Below are positions 50,042 through 63,000 of a stretch of DNA of 64,000 nt, piece after piece (position 1 is the stretch's first letter; every line of letters begins with the position of its first letter). Both the position numbers and the translations under genes were made by a program. The stretch spans positions 1-64,000 of the forward strand of contig NOWV01000123.1 of the NCBI GenBank assembly GCA_003344405.1, in the 5' to 3' direction. Origin of the DNA: Trichoplax sp. H2. Its lineage: Eukaryota; Placozoa; Uniplacotomia; Trichoplacea. The notes beneath the pieces are model-generated. The model worked only from the letters and a program-made list of their open reading frames with translations, had not been told where the DNA came from and did not search any database.

Positions 50042-53000
50042 CAACCATTTAAATTCATAGCCACTATTCTTCTATCACAACAGTTAACTATTATCCGTCA
50101 TTTGACTGTTTGTTAACTCTGGCATCCACCCATGAAAGTCAAACGAACTCGTAAATATCACTAAATCGAATTTCACTTCAGATTTTAACAACGATTAGGA
50201 ATCATTATTGCAACTATGTGATTTTTATTATCATTAACAGAAGCTTTCAACTTTAATTATAGTTATGATACTCGTATTGATTGTCACTAATAATTTCTTG
50301 AAGTATCTCGAAAAAATCTATGCTATAATAAATAAAGTACTATCTACCAACATAGGCTTAGGCGAAGACATAAATAAATTCTCCAAAAATGCCTAAACTA
50401 TATAGCAACCATTATACTATCCAAACAAAGACTCACAGTATCTTTTATGCTGGAATAGTTTATGATAGCAGGCCTTCCATATAATGTGATTTGGTTATTT
50501 CTCATGTCTTATGCCTCGCTCTATCATATTGCTCATTGACTATTTCAATGAATGACTGATACAATAAATAACGTACAAATACCGGATATGCGGCATATAG
50601 CTGCGAGGGCAATTTCGGCCGCGGAAACATACTTGAAATAGTTGATTTAAAAGTAGCAGTTAACGGCATTGTCTCCTACTTTGCCCAACAGTAGAGGTAT
50701 TTTAAATTTTTGGTAAGATAATATTTGGTAAACGTTAGGAAAAATCTTAGATATAATATATTAGCTATATCGGTTCAACAGATTTCTAAAGCTATTATGA
50801 CCTTGTCGAATAAGTGATATTTATTACTGCACTTTTAATTTTACCGGTATCTTAGCTAGGATGTAAGGGTAACCGAATTATAATAAAATCTAATTAGTTC
50901 AATGAATGTATATCTTGTTATTACCAATGATGATGAAGTTATCGCAGAAATTTAATTTGATAACTCTAAGTTGGAATGCTATTTTGGGTTGTCATCTTAC
51001 AGAAAATAACTAGAAATTTGATAACTCTATCTAATATGTTATATTAGAAGGTATATTTAATGCTTATTGCTAGTCTAAACTTACCTTCAGAATAGTAAAT
51101 AATCAACTGGAAATATTGTAAATCATTGCTATTGCTAAATTACTAACAGCAACATTTTTAACGACTTTTCTTGTAATAAGAATAAAACTGTATGATAAAG
51201 CGAGACTTATTTAGAGATTACAAAGAATTGAAAATTTAATAAGCTGACTGAGGAATCAGGTTATTTTTAACATATTTCTATTTCTTTTCTAACAGTAGAT
51301 AAAATTTGACAGCGCCTCTATATTTGAGCAATATTGCATTTACGTATAAACATGTAAATATACAAATATTATATTTAAGGAAACTTAAAACCAATGAGGA
51401 GAATATATTCACAGCTCAAATACAACGTTAATAAAACTTCAGTAATAATTGACCTATGCCGCTCGGGAAAATGTTGTATGATTAAATGTTTGGTTGCTAT
51501 GTACAAATTGAACATAACTAATTAATTAATCCTACCTTCGCTAGGTCTTAGTATTTGTATGACCTGTATAAAATGTGTCTGAATGTAATTGGAATAGTGA
51601 TCTTTCAACCAGTATCATCGGTTTTTTAACTAGATTTGTGTAAATTTTGTTGTAGATATCAAATTGAAAAATGGTCATGATAAACAACCTCTGATAGGGC
51701 AAATAGTCGTCATACGATGTCAAATGTATGTGGAAATAGTGAATAAAAATCGTGAAAAGCAGTTTTAAGAGATTTTCATTAAAAATAGTCTGATAGTTTT
51801 TTGAAATCAAAAAAGTAACTAACATTTTTAAGTGCTACAATAATTAAAAGTAAAGATAAGATTAATCTATCCCATTTCGTGTATGGAAGTAGATAAAACG
51901 ATAATAATGGCGATATTCGACGCTAGTAGAACAAAAATTTATTCCGATAGTCGAATATGAGTATTTGCGTATAGTAATTTATTAATCGTATCAGCATGCA
52001 AATTTTATATTATCAAATACCTTTTTGACGTGGGAAACATACGCGAGAAAAGTGTATAACGTCTCGTGTGTTATTAGTATCCATAAAATGTGATATAATT
52101 CAATTTTTCATTAAATAGCCACGATCAAATTAGCTTACGAGTATAGCAGATGGAAATGATTTTCTATTTAAAGTATGCTTTATAGCAATATGAGTACTAC
52201 AGTATTTTCATCTAAAGCATGGACGTTAGGCTGCCTTTCACTTTGTTACGCATTTATAAACTACCAAGGTACCGGTACATTATATGATGTATCATGTATG
52301 AAAACTTCCATTTCAGTTAGGGAAATAAAGTCAGCTTAGAATTTTCGTTACCAAAATCAAAACTTACAAAGTTGAACTCTTTGACAAATTTAGTGAATTA
52401 AATATGTGTTTTGATAATATTTTATATTATTGAGCTTACCACTTTTGAAGTTTTCTCCTTTATATGAGGTATTCGACTTGAAATAGAAAGAAAATTTAAA
52501 ATTCTAATACGGTAATGATTTAATCAGATTTTATTTCTTGAATTTTTATTTATCTTTTTAACCACCAAATAGAAATTGGAATAAAATGAAGAATGATAGC
52601 CACAAAACTCCACTCGGGCTATGTCAATATATCGGATACCCTTTAGGCTATCATAGTTAGCAAAGTAGAAAAGTGGCAAATAGAATCGTCAATACAACGT
52701 ATTAGGATGCCTAAGATGACATAATATTAAAGTATGTAATCAATAACATAAAAGCAAGGAGTTTTATTCGCCTTTAATCAATTGAATAAACTGAAAAACA
52801 AATAGCGCTACCTAGATTATAATGTAGCAAGTAGACGCTGAATCTACGTATCATGGATGAAGATATATAATGTTTTGTATTGATCAGCATCTACAACTAC
52901 TGTAAAGACTAGAATAGCTAATAGATTGTTAGTATACCTTTTTGAAATCGAATTGTACTACAGTATAGGGACTGAATGGATTGCCTATGGCTATAGCATG

Positions 53001-55787
53001 TAGAGTAATAGTAAAGGAAAAAGAAGAAGGAAGGGAGGGAGGGAGGGATAAACGGGCGAAGACAAATAAAAAATGCTGTAGTATTAAACGATGAAATAAA
53101 GTTTATTTTTGCTATTTATTAGGGTTTTTATTTTAAGTGACTGTAAATTTGTGAAGATGTCTCATCCCAAGTATATTTCTACTGTTAATTGTACATAAGT
53201 TTTTAGGAAGTCTGAAATCTAATTTATTACGCTATATTTTACTTACCAATAGATGACATGGCTAGCAAAAAAAGGTCTGATGGGAAATGTACCCCTAGCT
53301 AACACTTCGCGTTTTTCATCAAGCAAACTACACTGCTATTGTTTCAGAAAAGAAACGATTAATTAACGCTAGCAGTCAATTACCTTATTTGCTGTCTGTT
53401 GTTATTTTAGGCAGCATCGATGGCTCATGAAACAATATACACAAGGTAGAATCAAGTAACTGATCTTTATTGTATAGTAGGCATTGATGGTGTCTCAGTA
53501 TCGTAATATCAATGACTTGTATGTGTATTGTTAGCTTAGTAGCAGAGACTACAGGGCAGTTCCATTCAGTAGATACTAGGGAAGATATAAATGGAACATA
53601 AATGGTATTGTTACTTAGAAAGTAGAAATGGAAGAGAATAATTGCCTTGTTGTTATGTTTTCTTCGCTGAAGGCAATATTTTAATTTTCGAATACATGAT
53701 GTTTTAAATACCTTAACGTAACAGAAGAACAATAGTAAGAAATGGAGAAAAGCTGTGAAAAAATTGCCTTTACCTAACTTCAATTGTTCATATCTTAATG
53801 AAGAGAACTATAGAAATAAAATCTTGCATAATACTTACAAACTATTTTGCTTGAAAGGTTGAATCAAATCTATAACAATAGTTATTCTTTAGTTTGCAAA
53901 TACAAGTCCTGTGATGTGGGGTCTGTTTCTATTTACCTCTATTTCTTTATTCTTCATATTTTTTTCTTTACTTTTTAAATTTTTTCTAAAAGGAGACTTA
54001 GCCTAAAAGTGAACGTTGATCAATGAGTTCTGACTGATTTTATAAAATCTATTAGTCTAAAATTACTATTGTTTTTTTCAGTAGATTGCATACTTCTATC
54101 AAATTTATTTTAAACATTATTACACCAATTCTATTACAAGAAACGTACATATGAAATGCTGGAATATTTATTAATTCTATCATTACTAATTAATCACTTA
54201 TGATGTAGCAGTCTAGTACTGTGATGCTAATAAAATGAAGATAATCTGCCAATGCACAGCATATAGCATCATGTTCACATGCTATATATATTTATATTTA
54301 TTAACATACTGTATATGTATATGTAGTTCTTTCCTTGCAACTTATCTATCTATAGATCAGTTCATTAATATCTAATAAGCAGTTGGTAATGTCACCCATA
54401 ATTTATATTCTTATTATTATTTTATTGCATTTTTCGGTAATCACAAAAGATCCTTACAATAAAGATATATATGTTACGGCGAATGTCATGCTGGAATGCC
54501 ACTGAGTTAGCGAATGTATGTAATCTGATCAACATTATTGCAGTTACTTGCTACTTTCTTACGCATAGAAATAGCTTAATTAATGATCTCTCATAAGCTG
54601 GACTCTACCACTAGATAATTCTTAATCAAACCCACTTAGACATACATATTAATCTTATGCCTAAACTGGTATATTGTAAATCTATGCGACTTTTTGATAA
54701 TTTTTTTAAGGTTAAATAAAGATTTATAGTAATTAAACTTGCAGATGGCACCTAGTATTATTTTAAAGGTGCCAGGGAGGTTTGCAGTAGGTCGTTGTTA
54801 TAAGTCTTATAGTAACACGTCTGTTGCTATAGTAAATTTATCTCCATTAGCTGTTCTTTTAGTATGGTGTTGTATAGGAGGCCGCCTTCGGGTATTTTTA
54901 ATGTACTATCATATGACAGATCACCAAGCTATCTGTTATCTACGGTAAGCTTGATCCAAAATAGTAAATAAAATTCTGTGAAATGTTATAGTCATCAATT
55001 TAATAACACGGTATCACTACTCAAATGTGATTCGCGATATGCTAATCCAAACTGTCTGAAAGTCTGTAAAGTTTATTGTGCAATATGAAATTTTAACGAT
55101 TGGTTGTCTCTGTTAACGATCATCCTATTATCTTCCGTTATGTTTCAGCTTTTTGTACAAACTATTATTACCAACAGGCGTTGCCACTCACTAGAGAATC
55201 CCGCAAGAAGCATATACTTCGCCAAATTCAATACAACGCTCATGTACAATATACTACTATATTTATGTAAAATATGTGTTTCCTTTACTGTTATCCTGTA
55301 CTTAAATATTATCAGTCTACTCATATATTATACGAATATTTCAAGTACTAAGTCAACTGTTTACTCTACAATATATGCAGATAAGTTAGTGTTTCTATTA
55401 TTTATGCAAGAAGATTCGATACAAAAATAAATAATATTTATTTGCACAATAATGTTAAAGAAAAACATATAATTATAGATACATTGCATTAGGTTGATGA
55501 AACACAGGAATTCCAGTAACTTTTAGTTGATATTAATAAACAAGGCAGAACTGTTAATATTAGGTATTACTGTATACCAGTATATGGCTGTTCATATAAA
55601 ATGTATCATGACTATAAAATTAAATTAAAGCGCGTCGTCAACAGCAGTTATTATGTTTCGGAAAGTTTAGGGTCCGTCATATTTGCAATTACGCTACCAG
55701 AGTCAAATTAGCAGAGAAGTAGAGTTTATTGGAATTAGTGAAAGAGGAAAACCGTGTGAGGTTACAGTGTGTACAATGAGGTAACTA
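50042..55787. other. Gene-free AT-rich stretch
   Basis: No spliced coding pattern was found. Frames at 51541-51825, 53385-53783, 54739-54948 and 55104-55430 are rich in Ile, Leu, Phe and Tyr, as expected from translated AT-rich non-coding DNA. A G-run motif at 53033-53047 is listed separately. Confidence 0.4.
53033..53047 (+). other. G-quadruplex-type run, (GGGA)n
   Basis: GGGAGGGAGGGAGGG has four G3 tracts separated by single A loops, the tightest canonical quadruplex pattern. It follows a purine run (AAAGGAAAAAGAAGAAGGAA) and stands out in this AT-rich DNA. It may simply be a microsatellite. Confidence 0.8.
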
Positions 55788-56694
55788 GTCGAATAGCTAT
55801 AGTAATGTAGAATAGGTAAAGTGTGTAAGCTTACCGTGTAACCAGTACAACTAACTAACGAGATAGATGCAAGATTAGCGCTTTTATAATGTAAGAAGCA
55901 CAGCAGGAGGAAATTATTCATAAAGCACGAATAACTATTAGGAACAGTTTAATTCTATATTAGGGTAGTAAGATACAATCAAGCTAGAGTATAAAAGATT
56001 TCCACATTATGAATAGTTAAATTTATATTATATAAATAGGGAATTATGTTACAGTCTATACGGAAATTAACTTTACTAAGAACAGACTATACCGTATTTA
56101 GAAGTATACACTACCGCAGTGATATATAGAGATAATCGTATACCGTATGTAGACAACGTAACATCAGGCAAATGGCTGATTAGCTCTCAATGATAATCAT
56201 CTTAATAACTTTGATCNNNNNNNNNNNNNNNNNNNNGTCGAATAGCTATAGTAATGTAGAATAGGTAAAGTGTGTAAGCTTACCGTGTAACCAGTACAAC
56301 TAACTAACGAGATAGATGCAAGATTAGCGCTTTTATAATGTAAGAAGCACAGCAGGAGGAAATTATTCATAAAGCACGAATAACTATTAGGAACAGTTTA
56401 ATTCTATATTATGACAGGTATACAGTACGACAAATGTTAATACTATCTGTTAAATGAGCACATTATCGTAAACCGTCAGCAAAGCGACGGGAGTTTGCAC
56501 CAGTATTATATAAATAGGGAATTATGTTACAGTCTATACGGAAATTAACTTTACTAAGAACAGACTATACCGTATTTAGAAGTATACACTACCGCAGTGA
56601 TATATAGAGATAATCGTATACCGTATGTAGACAACGTAACATCAGGCAAATGGCTGATTAGCTCTCAATGATAATCATCTTAATAACTTTGATC
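55788..56694. repeat. Duplicated contig flank around the 56.2-kb gap
   Basis: 55788-56216 recurs after the gap as 56237-56694, starting GTCGAATAGCTATAG and ending AACTTTGATC. The copies are near-identical except in the middle, where two unrelated segments replace each other between TCTATATTA and TATTATATAAATAGGG. This is best read as two haplotypes placed in series. Confidence 0.85.
56217..56236. other. Assembly gap, 20 N
   Basis: Run of exactly 20 N. Both flanks carry the same sequence (see the duplication at 55788-56694). Confidence 0.98.
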
Positions 56695-57253
56695 TACAGT
56701 TGAATTAGATTATTCTTGGCTATATCTAATATTTTATAACTTGCAGTCCGCAGCGCTAAGCAGTTCACTAGTAATATCACTTTATGATGTAGTTACAATC
56801 TCTTAGTACTGCTAATCACGCTTGGATATAGACATAAGCCNNNNNNNNNNNNNNNNNNNNTATTATATAAATAGGGAATTATGTTACAGTCTATACGGAA
56901 ATTAACTTTACTAAGAACAGACTATACCGTATTTAGAAGTATACACTACCGCAGTGATATATAGAGATAATCGTATACCGTATGTAGACAACGTAACATC
57001 AGGCAAATGGCTGATTAGCTCTCAATGATAATCATCTTAATAACTTTGATCATGCTTGGATATTTTTACGGTCTGATTTTAACGTAAAAATAATAAATAT
57101 TACCGTCTACAGTTGAATTAGATTATTCTTGGCTATATCTAATATTTTATAACTTGCAGTCCGCAGCGCTAAGCAGTTCACTAGTAATATCACTTTATGA
57201 TGTAGTTACAATCTCTTAATACTGCTAATCACGCTTGGATATAGACATAAGCC
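56504..57253. repeat. Duplicated contig flank around the 56.8-kb gap
   Basis: 56504-56840 recurs as 56861-57253, from TATTATATAAATAGGG to AGACATAAGCC. The right copy carries an extra 56 bp (57052-57107) containing an inverted pair, TATTTTTACG and CGTAAAAATA. Part of this block is thus present three times between 56.0 and 57.1 kb. Confidence 0.85.
56841..56860. other. Assembly gap, 20 N
   Basis: Run of exactly 20 N between overlapping copies (see the duplication at 56504-57253). Confidence 0.98.
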
Positions 57254-57526
57254 AGCAGGTACTTTTACACTTAACAGACCAGAAATTACAGAGCAATTAG
57301 TATTGAATTTATTAAACAATTCAATGCACGAAGAATTTTTCAGTATTTCCTCACAATTTCCTAACTGAGACCGGCTAATAAATATGAAACAGTAAATGCA
57401 GTTCTCGAAATATTTCCACTATTGATATAAATATACACGTATGATGATCCACATGTACTCATATATATGATAAAATTAAGTACAGTAAATACGCTTATCT
57501 TTTATGATAGTCCAAATATGCCGTCT

Positions 57527-58086
57527 AGCTTTGTGATATATACCAATCACGAAATTCCAAATTTTAGAAAAATAAGGGCTTTATTGAATCTTATACAAAG
57601 ATTAACTACACAGCTCTACTCTAGCCGAATACTACTTCTAAAGACTTCTAGAACGAACTAACAGAATAATCTAAAGTTGCATGCTTTTATACTTTCCGTA
57701 GCATTCGCAGCTACAATCCGCATGGCAACCTTTTACCTTATTTTACACATAGTTAAATTATTCTTAGTAAGACTATTCTACTGCGGACCATCATTAATCC
57801 AATATGGATACGACTACAGTACTTACGTAGACATCATTCACACCAGCCAAAGTACAATGAATTAACCATATCCTAATATATGATTTACAGTTCTATTTTT
57901 ACCTATAGCCATATTAGTAACTCAACAGCTTACTGTATATAGTCATCTGTACTCTAGCATAGAGTCTCTACCATTACAGTCTATAGTTACAGCTACCAAA
58001 TATCTCTTAGGATAAATATCTACCGTACATTATGCTACACATGGCTAACAGTCTACAATCACAATACTAAGTTACATTACAAGCTT
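57527..58086 (-). mobile_element. Solo LTR, family C (550 bp), with target duplication and an empty-site allele nearby
   Basis: The element is 57532-58081, flanked by AGCTT on both sides. Plus-strand ends are TGTGATATAT and GTTACATTACA. On the minus strand a TTGTATAAGATTC box is followed by AATAAAGCCC, the same TATA plus polyadenylation layout as families A and B. The duplicated contig flank at 59117-59121 has a single AGCTT joining the same left and right sequences, which is exactly the empty site. Confidence 0.85.
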
Positions 58087-58557
58087 ATACTAGTAGTTTT
58101 AAAATAAATTTACATCATATTCTATCACTTTGAAATATCTAGTAAACATGGCTAGTAGTGTTCTAGTTAAAGTCTCATTTTGAATATCATATATCCACTA
58201 GTGCTGTATGCACGTATATCAGCGTATACTAACTGTAGGGTTACTTTCGTTTATCCTCTAACAAAAATAAAAAAAATAGCATCTAATTCACTGTATCTAA
58301 AGCTGCCAAGCTATGATGTACGCGTGAGATGCAAACAGATCAATTTTCATAGTATTTATTACCATACAAACAAAAGATTTGTCCAGTTATATATTACTTT
58401 ACAGGCGATACATTGTATCGGATTACTTTTAATATCATAATAATTCTTCATTTTATTGATACTAGTCATAACAAAATTTCTTTTAACAATCTTTCCTTGT
58501 GTACAACTACCCTAACGCATGCAATAACGTTCTAGATTAAGAACCACGTTTACTGTT

Positions 58558-58912
58558 AGTCACAAACCAGCTTCGTGACAAGGATAACGTAAAAAAAATC
58601 TCTAAATTACTATAGTCTTCCGGAATTCAGTATCCCTTAACTACCTCACAAGAATTTAGACGCCTTTAATTCTACGTTAAACTCAACTAGACAATTGAGA
58701 ACTACTTTATTTAAATATCTGACGGGCTTATATACCCTTCTACAGCAGCTAACATTCACAAGTCATCTTATAAAAATACTTGGGTGAGAACATCTACTAA
58801 CTAGTTTTTCACAGTCGGACTACAATATGTCCATTCACAGAATCATTTCAGTACACATTACAGCACAGCATTAAATTTACTCTAACACATTTATAATTAG
58901 AGTAATTCCTAT
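58558..58912 (-). mobile_element. Family A LTR, truncated by assembly gap (allelic copy)
   Basis: Starts AGTCACAAACC after CTGTT at 58553-58557 and runs into the gap. It is the same insertion as 59593-60035, seen on the other contig. Confidence 0.85.
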
Positions 58913-58932
58913 NNNNNNNNNNNNNNNNNNNN
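58913..58932. other. Assembly gap, 20 N
   Basis: Run of exactly 20 N between overlapping copies (see the duplication at 57343-59947). Confidence 0.98.
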
Positions 58933-59587
58933 GTATTTCCTCACAATTTCCTAACTGAGACCGGCTAATAAATATGAAACAGTAAATGCAGTTCTCGAAA
59001 TGTTTCCACTATTGATATAAATATACACGTATGATGATCCACATGTACTCATATATATGATAAAATTAAGTACAGTAAATACGCTTATCTTTTATGACAG
59101 TCCAAATATGCCGTCTAGCTTATACTAGTAGTTTTAAAATAAATTTACATCATATTCTATCACTTTGAAATACCTAGTAAACATGGCTAGTAGTGTTCTA
59201 GTTAAAGTCTCATTTTGAATATCATATATCCACTAGTGCTGTATGCACGTATATCAGCGTATACTAACTGTAGGGTTACTTTCGTTTATCCTCTAACAAA
59301 AATAAAAAAAATAGCATCTAATTCACTGTATCTAAAGCTGCCAAGCTATGATGTACGCGTGAGATGCAAACAGATCAATTTTCATAGTATTTATTACCAT
59401 ACAAACAAAAGATTTGTCCAGTTATATATTACTTTACAGGCGATACATTGTATCGGATTACTTTTAATATCATAATAATTCTTCATTTTATTGATACTAG
59501 TCATAACAAAATTTCTTTTAACAATCTTTCCTTGTGTACAACTACCCTAACGCATGCAATAACGTTCTAGATTAAGAACCACGTTTA

Positions 59588-60040
59588 CTGTTAGTCACAA
59601 ACCAGCTTCGTGACAAGGATAACGTAAAAAAAATCTCTAAATTACTATAGTCTTCCGGAATTCAGTATCCCTTAACTACCTCACAAGAATTTAGACGCCT
59701 TTAATTCTACGTTAAACTCAACTAGACAATTGAGAACTACTTTATTTAAATATCTGACGGGCTTATATACCCTTCTACAGCAGCTAACATTCACAAGTCA
59801 TCTTATAAAAATACTTGGGTGAGAACATCTACTAACTAGTTTTTCACAGTCGGACTACAATATGTCCATTCACAGAATCATTTCAGTACACATTACAGCA
59901 CAGCATTAAATTTACTCTAACACATTTATAATTAGAGTAATTCCTATTATAAGTAACTAGTTGTAATATAATATCACTATATTGTATTAACCAAATTTAG
60001 ATATCTATTTCTTCACGGTAGTTCGTACCGTGACACTGTT
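59588..60040 (-). mobile_element. Solo LTR, family A (443 bp), with 5-bp target duplication
   Basis: The LTR is 59593-60035, flanked by CTGTT on both sides. It is the reverse of the 31915-32355 copy. Its right plus-strand end reads ACCGTGACA, but the left starts AGTCAC where TGTCAC is expected, so one terminal base has mutated. The TATA (GGGCTTATATACCC on the plus strand) and polyadenylation motifs are retained. Confidence 0.88.
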
Positions 60041-63000
60041 ACATTCATACACTCCTCCTGAAGCAGCATTAGACCGCTACTGGTGCATTTTCTATCTGCT
60101 ATTCTCGATCTACTAAACGTATGTAATTTTATAGTAGATTATATGCAACACAAACTGAAGCGTACTGGTAATCATGATAAATTCACCGGGGATAGCAACA
60201 GCTTTGCTCCAAATTAATACTTTTGGCCACGCTGCAGGTTATCAAAAGACATATTATTTTACCTAAACTATAAAACACAGCCAATAATCAGTTTACATAA
60301 TTCTGTAATTCAAATATTGTTCTTCAAATATCGTGCTAACGGTTATAAAACGGTATGTTAACAGCTTCAGTAACACGATCTTTATATCTCATTTTCCTAA
60401 ACAACCACAAGATACTCGAACATATTAAATCAATTTATTCTCATATTGAATTACATCGTCATTTATTTAATTTTTTGTATATAAATGCGTATTAATTTTT
60501 GCGCTATACTAAGACGTTAAATAAAAAGAGTTATAAATTTATTTCATCATCGATCTACGCAACCAGTTATGAACAGAAATAATTGAATTCGGGATTACAG
60601 AAAATAGAGTAAAATTCACATCCCCCCTTTTTATTACCTAATATTTAACTAGACATAAACCTCATAATTTCCTTCGTAGTTAAACCTAGCATGTTATACC
60701 GTTTAATTCTCGAAAGACAAGTTTATGTTGATAACGAACTACCACTATCTATTAAAAAAGCGTTTAAGGTGTTTAACTCTGTAATGATTATCAATAGATG
60801 ATAACCGACGTCCCTTACGTATATAACATATATATATATATATTTACACTGTAACAATATTACAGTTCTTTCGAGTTACACAAAATGATATAAATTACTG
60901 GAAAGGATGATGTAATATTGATAATTAAATTATAAGTTATTTTTTCGTTGCATATTCTGTACATGGTGTCATGTAATTATTGCTGCATAAGTTCCTGTCA
61001 ATCGTAATTTTTTATAATACAATTCCGTTGACTGTATATTTGCATCATCTTAATAAATTTACAAGTGCTAATGTATAAGTGATATAAAATACTAATTATT
61101 TCATTACATTATTAGTAAGATTGACGTCAAAGACTAATTAAAGGTATTAATGTTCAATTATGATTGCGTAATTATTTCAAAAATATCCTAGTAAATTTGT
61201 TTGCCGCTATAAATAAGCAGAAATACTTTTATATTGATCTAATATTTGGTCGTTTTCATTTCGTTATTGAACATAATCGCTCTGGCCTTGTTAATCTATG
61301 AATTATAAATCCTGAACTATTTCAACCTTTTCAAAAGTTATTAGTATTAGAATATAAGCGTATGATTCATGATAATACTGTATCAGTTAAAATGTAATTT
61401 AAAAGAAATCATTAATTTTTTTCTATGGCGGTATCGTTATTCATAATAATAGCAAATTATTCGATTTTGATGATTTTTGTAATTTCTTATGTAAGATGCG
61501 GTATTAGAACCTAAATCAGATATTATACTGATAAGTCCTAGTGTACTCAATACTATTTTGATCGTGATACACGTAAGTCTATTTAAGGGAACTAATTAAA
61601 ACATCGTAAATACTTACAAAGTTATTCTGATGATAAAAGAGCTTTTAGAAATAACATGAGTGTAATGTACGTGGGCCTGTGATTTATTCGTCTTCCGAAG
61701 TTATTCGTTGCATTTCAATCTTATTATTACAGTGCCACTGACTGAATAAATTTGTTAGAAATGATCAATATTTATTTATTCTTACGTTATTACATTACGT
61801 AAGGGCATCCCATTTTACGATTGTACTCGTCGTAAAACAGTATTTTCTATTGGCAGTTTGAAATGGCAATCTAAGTAAATATCGGTCTTGATTCCTGAAT
61901 CCATTTTGGGTGATATAACGTCCCTTAATTGCCCAGGAAAAACTCATTCACGAATATTGTACTTTTATTTTATCTCTTTCATTTAGGCTTAGCATATAAA
62001 TAATAAGTAATTGTTCCATAATCTTAATATTTCTCAATTAATAATAGAAAAAATCTAAAATATCTTGCTATAAGCATAACAATTAGCTATTTTATCACTT
62101 ACATCTATCTAAAGATGATCGTATACTAAAATATCGAAGAGAATTATTGTAGGAAACATCTGCTTATTATTAAAGTATAATTGTCTCTTCCTTCTTTTAC
62201 GACTCGTTTTATCATCAATGAATATTATTCTAGATATTAATACTTCTGGTGTACGTGGAAGAAAAGGATTTGCTTTCTAATTCATCAACATTTTCTGCAT
62301 GAACGTTATTGTATTGAGACAGTATTTTATAGATTTTAGCTCATATTTTTTTCCATACACTTCTTATAGGAGTTTTAAATTGAGTAAAATCATTATGATA
62401 AATAAATTACTGGGCTAATATTATTTCATTGCTTTCACCATTATTTCTCAATCTCAAACTTATATCAAGATATGAAATATTTTTTGTTGATAGAAATAAA
62501 TTTATAAATAAACAGTAATAATAAAAGTTATCAAATTTATTATATGCCTTTACTTCTTTTCGATATCAGTAGCATCAATGTTCAGCTATACTGATCAGTA
62601 ACTCTAACAGTAATGTTTATATCATTGATTTATGCCGCTTACTGCTCTAGTATAAAGCTTATTGTCGATTTATTATACAGTTTAGCCTATTAAATGCCAG
62701 TAGTACTCAACCCATTTTAAGTTAAAATTCCTTAAACATAACAATTTGCTCTTACTTTATGTTTTCTAATAGTGTTCCATTTTTACTCTACAATACACTA
62801 AAAATTATTCTTTGAAAGTACCATCTGATGGATAACAGTTAATATTCACAAGTCCTGTTTTATCATTGACGCTATATATTAGATTGAGATATAATTAAGG
62901 TAGATAAGGCATGTATTTTTAAGATAATCGAGAATAGAATATCGCTCCTACAGTAATTTAAGTAAATTTGAAGTTGTAAGAAGTGACAGGGGTCACCAGC

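Larger units (their letters stand above)
57343..59947. repeat. Duplicated contig flank around the 58.9-kb gap
   Basis: 57343-58912 recurs as 58933-59947, from GTATTTCCTCACAATTTCC to AGAGTAATTCCTAT. The right copy lacks the 550-bp family C LTR and has scattered single-base differences. The identical 86-residue frames at 58180-58440 and 59215-59475 are this duplication and not two genes. Confidence 0.9.

Noticed and set aside
53385-53783. 132-residue minus-strand frame with a hydrophobic start
   Set aside because: Composition is as expected by chance in AT-rich DNA. It has no recognisable domain, and isolated frames of this length occur at random in 64 kb.
55788-57253. A three-unit tandem repeat or satellite
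   Set aside because: Copies are separated by exact 20-N gaps and appear in contig-end order, so assembly overlap explains them better.
57467-57865. Frames at 57467-57661 and 57677-57865
   Set aside because: Mostly or wholly within the family C LTR; no homology or splice context seen.
58180-58440. Two identical 86-residue frames at 58180-58440 and 59215-59475
   Set aside because: They are the same locus on two overlapping contigs, and the translation has the composition of AT-rich non-coding DNA.
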